A stretch of 64,000 nt of DNA, taken from Nucisporomicrobium flavum (GTDB lineage Bacteria > Actinomycetota > Actinomycetes > Mycobacteriales > Micromonosporaceae). A program made the translations under genes and the position numbers. The stretch covers positions 393,749 to 457,748 of the forward strand of contig NZ_JADMLH010000006.1 of assembly GCF_016464385.1 (NCBI RefSeq). Reading direction: 5' to 3'. Within the stretch, counting starts at the first letter, position 1; every line of letters begins with the position of its first letter. Under the pieces are notes generated by a model. It was not told the DNA's origin and did no database searches. It saw only the letters and a list, made by a program, of their open reading frames with translations. Positions 8,786-16,293 of the stretch are shown here, one piece after another.

Positions 8786-8853
8786 CCATGGGATGTCTTT
8801 ATAATCGCCGGCCGTCGCCACGTCTAGACACGTCGATGAAATACGCCGATAAC
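8786..8853. promoter_or_regulatory. Back-to-back promoters for fucD (leftward) and the gntR-type gene (rightward)
   Basis: Leftward: TAGACG (minus strand of 8821-8826), 17-bp spacer, TATAAA (minus of 8798-8803). Rightward: TAGACA (8825-8830), 17-bp spacer, GATAAC (8848-8853). The two -35 boxes overlap inside the palindrome GTCTAGAC (8822-8829), so polymerase can hardly use both at once. The rightward spacer starts with ACGTCGATG (8830-8838), also seen near the GH95 and GH127 promoters. A GATGTC half-site (8792-8797) abuts the leftward -10 and resembles the right half of the 12-bp motif shared by other fucose-related promoters. Confidence 0.55.
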
Positions 8854-8900
8854 ATCCTGTTGTTCCGAGCAGTGGGCCTACAAAGATCTCGAGACATGGG

Positions 8901-9626
8901 ATGGCTGGTACCGTGGCGCCCATGTCGCAGACCGACAAGGCGCTGACCCGCCTCCGCGAGATGATCCAGTCCGGGGAGCTGCCGCCGGGGTCCCAGCTGC
9001 CGCCCGAGCAGGAGCTCGCCTCGGAGCTCGGCGTGGGCCGGAACATCATGCGTGAGGCCGTCCGCGCACTGGTGGCCGCCCGCGTGCTCGAGGTGCGGCG
9101 CGGCAACGGCACCTTCGTCACCAGCCTCGAGCCACGCCTCCTGCTGCAGGGCATCAGCAGCGCGGTGGAGTTGCTGCGCGGCGCGACCATGCTGGAGCTG
9201 ACCGAGGTGCGCCGGCTGTTCGAGAGCGCGGCCACCGGCCTGGCCGCCAGCCGCATGTCGCCCCGGCAGCTCGCCGAGGTCCGGGGTCATCTCGAGGCCA
9301 TGCGCGCGGCCGCCAACGACGTGGAGCTGCTCAACCAGCACGACGCCGCGTTCCACCGCGCGGTGGTCGCCGCGACGGGCAACGAGACCCTGTCCACGGT
9401 TCTCGACGGCATCTCCAGCCGTACGCTGCGTGCGCGGGTGTGGCGCGGGCTCGTCGACGCCGACGCGGCCGACCGGACGTTGCGCGAACACGAGGCGATC
9501 TACGACGCGCTGGCCGCGGGCGACCCCATCCGGGCGCAGGCCGCCGCGTTGATGCACATCACCACCACCGAGAACTGGCTACGCGCCCACCTGCGCGACG
9601 ACACCGACCTGCCGAGCGGCCCCTGA
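8901..9626 (+). CDS. GntR-family transcriptional regulator with FCD ligand domain
   Basis: A 241-residue FadR-type regulator, or 234 if the second ATG at 8922 is used; neither start has a strong ribosome site. The N-terminal winged helix has the GntR pattern LREMIQSGELPPGSQLP and ELGVGRNIMREAVRAL (~14-60). The rest is an all-helical FCD domain, with Asp/His metal-ligand positions around NQHDAAFHRAV and the C-terminal REHEAIYDAL and ALMHI helices. FCD members usually sense small carboxylic or sugar acids, so L-fuconate or its keto-deoxy product is a reasonable effector. Divergent placement from fucD suggests it controls that operon and itself. It converges with the beta-helix gene, with a 9-bp gap. 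Confidence 0.9.
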   Translation: MAGTVAPMSQTDKALTRLREMIQSGELPPGSQLPPEQELASELGVGRNIMREAVRALVAARVLEVRRGNGTFVTSLEPRLLLQGISSAVELLRGATMLELTEVRRLFESAATGLAASRMSPRQLAEVRGHLEAMRAAANDVELLNQHDAAFHRAVVAATGNETLSTVLDGISSRTLRARVWRGLVDADAADRTLREHEAIYDALAAGDPIRAQAAALMHITTTENWLRAHLRDDTDLPSGP

Positions 9627-9635
9627 CCCGTCCGC

Positions 9636-12002
9636 TCACCCGACGGTCCATCGCTGGTTGGCGCCGCCGTGGCACGCCCAGAGGTTGATCTTCGTGCCGT
9701 TGGCGGTACCCGCTCCGACGGCGTCGAGGCACAGCCCGGACTGGACGCCCGTGATCGTTCCGTCGGCATTGAGGTTCCACTGCTGGTTCGTCTGGCTGTT
9801 GCAGTCCCAGACGATGGCGGCGGTGCCGTTTGCGGTGCCCTGCCCGCTGGCGTCCAGGCACTTGGTGCCGCCGTACACGGCCAGCTGTCTGCCGGACGTG
9901 TAGGTCCACGTCTGGTTCGTCGCACCGGTGCAGTCCCACAGCTGGGTCTGGGTGCCGTTGGTGGTGGTCGCGCCCGGCACCTCCAGGCATCGACCGGACT
10001 GGGCACCCACGACTCGCGTGCCCTGCGGAGTGCTGCCGCCCTGCGGTCCGGCCGAAGCCATCACGGCCTGGGCGCCCGCCGGCCAGTTCCCGTTGGTGAC
10101 CGTGACGTTGTTGTTCACGACGTTGCCGCGGTCGCCGTTGGTCACGTTGGTGCTGCTGCTGCTCGCCCAGTTTCCGGCGACGGTGAAATTGCCCATGTTC
10201 TCGCCACCCCAGTAGTTAGCGGTGGCCCACGTGCCGACGGCTGAGAAGACATTGCCCGTTGCGGCGTAGTACTTCGAGCCCTCGTCGAAATACAACCCGA
10301 ACCATCCATTCGTACGCAGGCAGTAGTTCCCGTCGATTCGCGCGCCCGGGTTCCACGACAGCGTGTAGATGCAGCCGCCGTCGGTCATCTGTTGCATCAC
10401 GTCGTGGATGGAGTTCCCGACGAGCCGGTTGTTGGAGGCCGTGGTAGCCGTGGTGTACCGGGGCTGATAGTTGTACAGGCCACGGTTCGCGTACTGGTTG
10501 CTGCCGCCGGGCTCGTTGGAGCCCCAGCCGTACCCGATGGACATGCCGGAGTACGGCAGGTTGTAGACCTCGTTGTGCGACAGGGTCGCGGTGGTGACAT
10601 AGGTCGTCAGGGTCGCCACGCTGCCCCGGTATTCCAGGCCCAGGTCGTGGATGCGGTTGTTGCTGATCGTGATGTCCCGGTTGACCATCCGGGAGTCGGC
10701 GGGATGGTGGGCGTCGGCGCGCACGCCGCCCACCACGATCCCGCCGGCCGAGTTGCGGGCGATCTCCGATCCGGTGACGGTGACGGTTCTCGCGCCGAGG
10801 CCGACACCGCTGGCATGGGCGTTCGCGTCGTTGCCGATGCCGATGGCCGTCTGGCCCAGGTTGACGAACCGGGAGTTGCTGAAGGTGATGGCCTCGGCGG
10901 CGGAGACCTGGACCGCGGCGGGCATCTGACTCCAGTGCGGCCGGGTGGCCTCGAACTGGGTGCAGCCCTCCTGACAGGCGGACAGCGCCGGCCAGTCCCA
11001 GTTCCCGGCGAGGTACGCGCCGGTCTGCTGGTCCGCGAAGCCCTGGTTGCTGCCGGCCCCCAGCCAGCTCGTGCCCGTGAACGTGATCCCGCTGAACGAG
11101 ATGTGGTGCGCGGGTGCGTCGTACGTGCCACCGACATCCACCAGGGACTGCAGCGTCGGCATCTCCACGCTGACGGTGCTCAGGTTCTGTCCGGGCAGCG
11201 GGGCGTAGTACAGCACCCCGGTCCCGGAGTTGAGATACCACTCCCCCGGCGAGTCCAGGAACTCGTAGGCGTTGGTGAGGTACAGCGGACCGGCCCGATG
11301 GGGGCTGGTGAAGGTGTCGTACCCGAACGTGTTGTTGCTCCAGCCGGGCTGCTGCATCGTGATGGCGTTCCCGCTGATGTTCTGCACCGACACGTACCGG
11401 TCCGTGAACGAGTTGACGCTCTCCATCTGGATCCGGCTCTGATTCGCCAGGTTGTTGAGGTACGTCAACGCACCGTTGCTGAACCTGAGGCCGGCGGTGG
11501 TGGCAGTGAAGTCCGACCGGTTCACCTGCGTACGCGCCCGGGTGGCGATGGCCCCGTCGACGTAGAGCTGCCGGGTGTCGATCCCGGCGCCGACGTCGGC
11601 CCGCCAGATGTTGCGCCCGGCGTCGGCCAGGGTCCACCCTGTGACCGCCCGGGCGCCACTGATCGCCGGATGCGCCGACGGGGCCGCCTGCCACACCACG
11701 GTGTGGCCGTTGGTGCCGGAGTCCTCGGCGGTCAGCCGGAACGGCGCCGACAGGCGGTACGTCCCGTCGGCCAGCTGGACCACGATGTCGTCGGACATCG
11801 CGTCGTTCAGCGACCGTACGGCGGCCTGCGCGCCCGCCAGCGAGCACGGCTGGGCGGCGGAACACACCGACCCGGTGCCGGACGGGGAAGCGTAGATGGT
11901 CGTGGACGCCGCCAGGGCAGGGGTGGACCAGGCGGTGAGTCCCACCGCGGCGGCCAGCACCGCCGCGGCGACTCCGGCCGGCGTTCGCAGCGCGGACAAC
12001 AT
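9636..12002 (-). CDS. Secreted right-handed beta-helix protein with C-terminal CBM13 (ricin-type) domain
   Basis: A 788-residue exported protein. The ATG at 12002 sits 6 bases after GAGGAG; a Sec signal ends near residue 33 (TPALA-AS). Residues ~35-630 form a parallel beta-helix, with many short Asn/Gly-rich turns such as ITISNNRIHDL and the segment RQLYVDGAIATRART typical of helix-fold glycosidases. Residues ~660-788 are a three-repeat ricin-B/CBM13 lectin with QxW motifs (NQTW, NQQW, NQRW). The catalytic class is not certain. The opening beta-helix pattern resembles family GH141, which includes an alpha-L-fucosidase, and the promoter shares its operator with fucose genes. Pectate-lyase-like or other polysaccharide activity is the alternative. 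Confidence 0.8.
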   Translation of the reverse strand: MLSALRTPAGVAAAVLAAAVGLTAWSTPALAASTTIYASPSGTGSVCSAAQPCSLAGAQAAVRSLNDAMSDDIVVQLADGTYRLSAPFRLTAEDSGTNGHTVVWQAAPSAHPAISGARAVTGWTLADAGRNIWRADVGAGIDTRQLYVDGAIATRARTQVNRSDFTATTAGLRFSNGALTYLNNLANQSRIQMESVNSFTDRYVSVQNISGNAITMQQPGWSNNTFGYDTFTSPHRAGPLYLTNAYEFLDSPGEWYLNSGTGVLYYAPLPGQNLSTVSVEMPTLQSLVDVGGTYDAPAHHISFSGITFTGTSWLGAGSNQGFADQQTGAYLAGNWDWPALSACQEGCTQFEATRPHWSQMPAAVQVSAAEAITFSNSRFVNLGQTAIGIGNDANAHASGVGLGARTVTVTGSEIARNSAGGIVVGGVRADAHHPADSRMVNRDITISNNRIHDLGLEYRGSVATLTTYVTTATLSHNEVYNLPYSGMSIGYGWGSNEPGGSNQYANRGLYNYQPRYTTATTASNNRLVGNSIHDVMQQMTDGGCIYTLSWNPGARIDGNYCLRTNGWFGLYFDEGSKYYAATGNVFSAVGTWATANYWGGENMGNFTVAGNWASSSSTNVTNGDRGNVVNNNVTVTNGNWPAGAQAVMASAGPQGGSTPQGTRVVGAQSGRCLEVPGATTTNGTQTQLWDCTGATNQTWTYTSGRQLAVYGGTKCLDASGQGTANGTAAIVWDCNSQTNQQWNLNADGTITGVQSGLCLDAVGAGTANGTKINLWACHGGANQRWTVG

Positions 12003-12029
12003 GGGCATCTCCTCGCGACCATCCATGTG

Positions 12030-12078
12030 ACGTATGACGTCCTGCCGGGACGGTAAGGGCGAATGGAGAAGGTGTCAA
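12030..12078 (-). promoter_or_regulatory. Promoter and operator of the beta-helix gene
   Basis: On the minus strand, a perfect TTGACA (12073-12078) is followed after 17 bp by TACCGT (12050-12055). Just downstream lies the 12-bp sequence ACGTATGACGTC (plus strand, 12030-12041), one mismatch from the site at 1050-1061 and one from the site at 19307-19318. The remainder of the divergent gap (12079-12223) is comparatively AT-rich and should hold the rightward promoter of the arabinofuranosidase gene, for which no convincing pair of boxes was found. Confidence 0.55.
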
Positions 12079-12223
12079 GAGACGACCATCAATCTGCTAA
12101 TCATGCTCCGGCGTCTCCGAAATTGGCTGCAGGAAAACCGTAATGGAATCGGCTCCGCGAGAGTCGTATTGACTGCCGCCGATGCCCAGTCGCATGCTGG
12201 CCGGGCGAATCGGAGGGCCGACC

Positions 12224-13708
12224 ATGCTCGTATCAAAGAACCGACATGTCCATTACCGGCGACTTCTCGCGGTGGCCGCCGCGGTCGTCGTCGTCCTCGG
12301 CGCGGGCACCGCGGCGGCAGCGGCGGTCATCCAGCCCGGGCAGAGCGCCACCATCGTGGGCAGCGAATCCGGACGGTGCCTGACCGTCCCGAACTCCAGC
12401 ACCAGCAACGGCACGCAGGTGCAGTTGTGGGACTGCGCCGGTACCGCCGGTCAGACCTGGACCTACACGTCGTCGAAGCAGCTCATGGTGTACGGCAACA
12501 AGTGCCTCGACGCCTCGGCGCAGGGCACGAGCAACGGCACCGCGGTCATCATCTGGGACTGCAACGGGCAGGCAAACCAGCAGTGGAACGTCAACGCCGG
12601 CGGCACCATCGCCGGTGTCCAATCCGGACGGTGCCTGGACGCCAACGGGCGCGGCACGGCCAACGGCACGGCCATCATCCTCTGGGACTGCAACGGACAG
12701 GCCAACCAGCAGTGGAACTCACCGGCCGGACCTCCGCCGACCGGAGGCGGCCCGTGCGACATCTACTCGTCCGGGGGTACGCCGTGCGTCGCCGCCCACA
12801 GCACGGTGCGCGCGCTCTACCGCTCGTACGCCGGCAACCTCTACCAGGTACGGCGCTCGTCCGACAACGCCACCCGCAACGTCGGTGTCCTGACCACGGG
12901 AGGCACCGCCGACGCCGCGGCGCAGGACTCGTTCTGCGCCGGGACCGCCTGCGTCATCACCGTCGTCTACGACCAGTCCGGGCGCGGGAACGACCTCTGG
13001 TACCAGGGATCGAGCGTCGTCCCCGGCTCCTCGCAGAGCCGCCCGGCGACCGCGACGTCCGAATCGCTGTCCATCGGCGGCGCCAAGGCCTACTCGCTCT
13101 ACATCAACCCGGGGAACAGCTATTGGCGCGACGGCCACGCGACCGGCGTACCGACCGGCAGCGCACCCGAGGGCATGTACGCGGTCTTCAGCGGCACCCA
13201 CGTCAACAACGGCTGCTGCTTCGACTACGGCAACAGCGAGACGACCCGGGCCGCCGATGCCGCCGGCGCCATGGACGCCCTCAACTTCGGTACGCAGTGC
13301 TGGTTCGGCGGCTGCTCCGGCACCGGACCCTGGGTCCAGGCGGACCTCGAGTGGGGCCTCTACCCGGGTGGCAGCCAGTCCTGGAACCCGAACCAGCGGG
13401 CCTTCACCAGCAAGTTCGTCACGGCGACGCTGAAGAACAACGGGACGTCCCGCTTCGCCATCAAGGGCAGCAACGCCCAGTCCGGCGGCCTCTACACGCT
13501 CTGGGACGGCGCCCTGCCGCCCGGCTACAGCCCCATGAAGAAGCAGGGCGCCATCATCCTCGGCAGCGGCGGCGACTGCTGCAAGCCCGGCGGCGGGGCC
13601 AACCTCAGCGCCGGCACCTTCTACGAGGGAGCCATGGTCGCCGGCTACCCCTCCGACGCGACCGAGAACGCGGTGCAGGCCAACGTCATCGCCGCCGGTT
13701 ACCGCTGA
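12224..13708 (+). CDS. Secreted CBM13 plus GH54-type alpha-L-arabinofuranosidase
   Basis: A 494-residue exported enzyme. The ATG at 12224 follows GGAGGG by 6 bases, and a Sec signal of about 34 residues ends in an Ala-rich site. Residues ~40-165 are a three-repeat ricin-type CBM13. After a PAGPPPTGGG linker, residues ~176-494 match the AbfB catalytic domain (GH54): CDIYSSGGTPCVAAHS at its start, the adjacent-Cys CCFDYGNSET segment containing the presumed nucleophile Glu, and the late TFYEGAM and GYPSDATENAVQANV signatures. It would release terminal L-arabinofuranosyl residues from arabinoxylan, arabinan or arabinogalactan. It is followed after 29 bp by the esterase and is probably cotranscribed with it. 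Confidence 0.88.
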   Translation: MLVSKNRHVHYRRLLAVAAAVVVVLGAGTAAAAAVIQPGQSATIVGSESGRCLTVPNSSTSNGTQVQLWDCAGTAGQTWTYTSSKQLMVYGNKCLDASAQGTSNGTAVIIWDCNGQANQQWNVNAGGTIAGVQSGRCLDANGRGTANGTAIILWDCNGQANQQWNSPAGPPPTGGGPCDIYSSGGTPCVAAHSTVRALYRSYAGNLYQVRRSSDNATRNVGVLTTGGTADAAAQDSFCAGTACVITVVYDQSGRGNDLWYQGSSVVPGSSQSRPATATSESLSIGGAKAYSLYINPGNSYWRDGHATGVPTGSAPEGMYAVFSGTHVNNGCCFDYGNSETTRAADAAGAMDALNFGTQCWFGGCSGTGPWVQADLEWGLYPGGSQSWNPNQRAFTSKFVTATLKNNGTSRFAIKGSNAQSGGLYTLWDGALPPGYSPMKKQGAIILGSGGDCCKPGGGANLSAGTFYEGAMVAGYPSDATENAVQANVIAAGYR

Positions 13709-13737
13709 GCCGCACCACCACAGGGAAGGGAGAACCC

Positions 13738-15027
13738 ATGCGAACGCTGCTCACGGTCACCGCGACGCTCGTGCTCACCGCCGCCGGGCTCACGGGCATC
13801 GGGCCCGCGCCGGCCGCCGCGGCCCCCACGGCCCTCGCGGCGAGCGCCGGATGCGGCAAGCCGCCGACGCTGACCAGCGGGCCCCGGACGATCCAGACCA
13901 GCGGCAAGACCCGCAACTACATCCTGCGGATCCCCGACACGTACGACAGCAACCACCAGTACCGCCTGATCTTCGGCTTCCACTGGAACGGCGGTACGGC
14001 CAACGACGTCGACTCGGGCGGCACCAGCGGCTACCCCTGGTCGTACTACGGGCTCAGGGCCCTGTCGAACAACAGCACGATCTTCGTCGCGCCCCAGGGC
14101 TTCAACAACGGCTGGGCGAACTCCGGCGGCGAGGACGTGACCTTCGTCGACGACATGATCAGGCAGATCGAGGCCGGGTTGTGCGTCGACACGACCCAGC
14201 GTTTCGCCGGAGGTTTCAGCTACGGCGGCGGCATGAGCTACGCGCTCGCGTGTGCCCGTCCGACGGTGTTCCGCGCGGTCGCCGTCTACTCCGGCGGGCA
14301 GCTCAGCGGATGCAGCGGCGGCACCGAGCCGGTGGCGTACATCGGGTTGCACGGACTGCGGGACCCCGTCCTGAACATCTCGCAGGGCCGGGCTCTCCGC
14401 GACAGGTTCGTCAGGAACAACGGTTGCACGCCGCAGAACCCGCCCGAGCCCGCGCAGGGCAGCCTCACGCACATCGTCACCACCTACTCCGGCTGCCGGG
14501 CCGGATATCCGGTGGCGTGGGCCGCATTCGACGCGGGCCACACCCCGGGTCCCGTGGACGGGTCCTCCGGCGACTACGAGCCCGGAGAACGGTCCTGGAC
14601 CCGCGCGGTGGTGTGGAACTTCTTCACGGGCGAGACGCCGCCACCCGCCCCGGCCACGTTCCGGCTGCGCAGCGAGCCCGCGGGCCGCTGCCTCGACGTC
14701 AACGGCGCGAGCTCCGCGAACGGCTCAGAGATGATCATCTGGGACTGTCATGGCAACGCCAACCAGCAGTTCACCCAGAACGGGCAGGAACTGCGGGTGC
14801 TGGGCAAGTGCCTGGACGTGCCCGCCGGCACCGCGGGTACGCGCGTACGGATCTGGGACTGCAACGCGAGCTCGGGCCAGCACTGGAACCTGAACAGCAA
14901 CGGCACGATCAGCAACGCGCAGAACGGCCTGTGCCTGGACGTCAACGGCGCCGCCACCGCGAACGGCACCGCCGTCGTCCTCTGGAACTGCCACACCGGC
15001 GCCAACCAACGCTGGGCCAGAGCCTGA
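13738..15027 (+). CDS. Secreted CE1/PHB-depolymerase-like esterase with C-terminal CBM13
   Basis: A 429-residue exported alpha/beta hydrolase behind a strong ribosome site (GGGAAGGGAG). A Sec signal ends around residue 28. The catalytic domain (~40-295) has the nucleophile elbow GFSYGGG with Ser161, a candidate acid Asp in GLRDPVL and the His in DAGHTPG, a layout typical of feruloyl/acetylxylan esterases and PHB-depolymerase relatives. After a TPPPAPA linker, residues ~308-429 form a three-repeat ricin-type CBM13 closely related to those of the two preceding secreted proteins. Paired with the arabinofuranosidase, it probably removes feruloyl or acetyl groups from arabinoxylan side chains; the acyl specificity is not visible. 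Confidence 0.85.
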   Translation: MRTLLTVTATLVLTAAGLTGIGPAPAAAAPTALAASAGCGKPPTLTSGPRTIQTSGKTRNYILRIPDTYDSNHQYRLIFGFHWNGGTANDVDSGGTSGYPWSYYGLRALSNNSTIFVAPQGFNNGWANSGGEDVTFVDDMIRQIEAGLCVDTTQRFAGGFSYGGGMSYALACARPTVFRAVAVYSGGQLSGCSGGTEPVAYIGLHGLRDPVLNISQGRALRDRFVRNNGCTPQNPPEPAQGSLTHIVTTYSGCRAGYPVAWAAFDAGHTPGPVDGSSGDYEPGERSWTRAVVWNFFTGETPPPAPATFRLRSEPAGRCLDVNGASSANGSEMIIWDCHGNANQQFTQNGQELRVLGKCLDVPAGTAGTRVRIWDCNASSGQHWNLNSNGTISNAQNGLCLDVNGAATANGTAVVLWNCHTGANQRWARA

Positions 15028-15041
15028 AGGCGTCATCGTGG

Positions 15042-15065
15042 GGCCTCCGCCGGAGGGCGGAGGCC
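15042..15065. terminator. Hairpin terminator between the esterase and HxlR genes
   Basis: A perfect 10-bp stem, GGCCTCCGCC pairing with GGCGGAGGCC, closes a GGAG loop between the stops of two convergent genes. It could end transcription from both sides. There is no long U tract, as usual for actinomycete terminators. Confidence 0.65.
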
Positions 15066-15067
15066 TC

Positions 15068-15457
15068 TCAATCCGCCGTCTGCTGCTGAGCGGCGAGCAG
15101 TTCGGCACGGTTGCGGCCGAACCAGCCGAGCAGGTCGGTCAGCGGCCCGGCCAGGCTCATTCCCAGCTCCGTCAGGCTGTAGGTGACCTGCGGCGGGACG
15201 GTCGGCTCGACGGTGCGGACGACCAGGCCGCTACCCACCAGAGCCTTGAGGTGCTGCGACAGCATCTTCTGGCTGATCCCGCCGATCCTCCGGTGCAGGG
15301 CGGAGAACCGGTGCGGCCCGGTGACCAGCGCGGCGACGATCAGCGTGCCCCAGCGGCTGGTGACCTTGTCCATGATCGGCCGGGTCGGGCACTCGCTGTC
15401 GAACGTGTCACCGGCCAGCAACCGCAATGATGTATTGAGCTGGTCTCCTACCGTCAT
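15068..15457 (-). CDS. HxlR-family winged-helix transcriptional regulator
   Basis: A 129-residue MarR-like regulator of the HxlR type. It has the family opening CPTRPIMDKVTSRWGTLIV with a single Cys near residue 23, the recognition region RRIGGISQKMLSQHLKAL and a wing followed by YSLTELGMSL. HxlR proteins often repress a divergent dehydrogenase or reductase and respond to electrophiles or redox change through the N-terminal Cys. Here it faces a short-chain dehydrogenase gene, with a 63-bp gap containing a small inverted repeat. No strong ribosome site precedes the ATG. Confidence 0.92.
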   Translation of the reverse strand: MTVGDQLNTSLRLLAGDTFDSECPTRPIMDKVTSRWGTLIVAALVTGPHRFSALHRRIGGISQKMLSQHLKALVGSGLVVRTVEPTVPPQVTYSLTELGMSLAGPLTDLLGWFGRNRAELLAAQQQTAD

Positions 15458-15475
15458 GGCAGCAGCTTACGAAAA

Positions 15476-15488
15476 GGTACGTACTACC
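15476..15488. promoter_or_regulatory. Candidate HxlR operator in the divergent gap
   Basis: GGTACGTACTACC combines the perfect palindrome GTACGTAC (15477-15484) with flanking GGTA and TACC arms. It lies between the HxlR gene and the dehydrogenase it faces, where such regulators usually bind. It is short, so the call rests mainly on position. Confidence 0.45.
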
Positions 15489-15520
15489 GGGCAGTGAGCG
15501 GTGCGCCTACCTTCGCGATC

Positions 15521-16270
<750 letters not shown>

Positions 16271-16293
16271 ACCACGCAGCAACGGATGAACGC

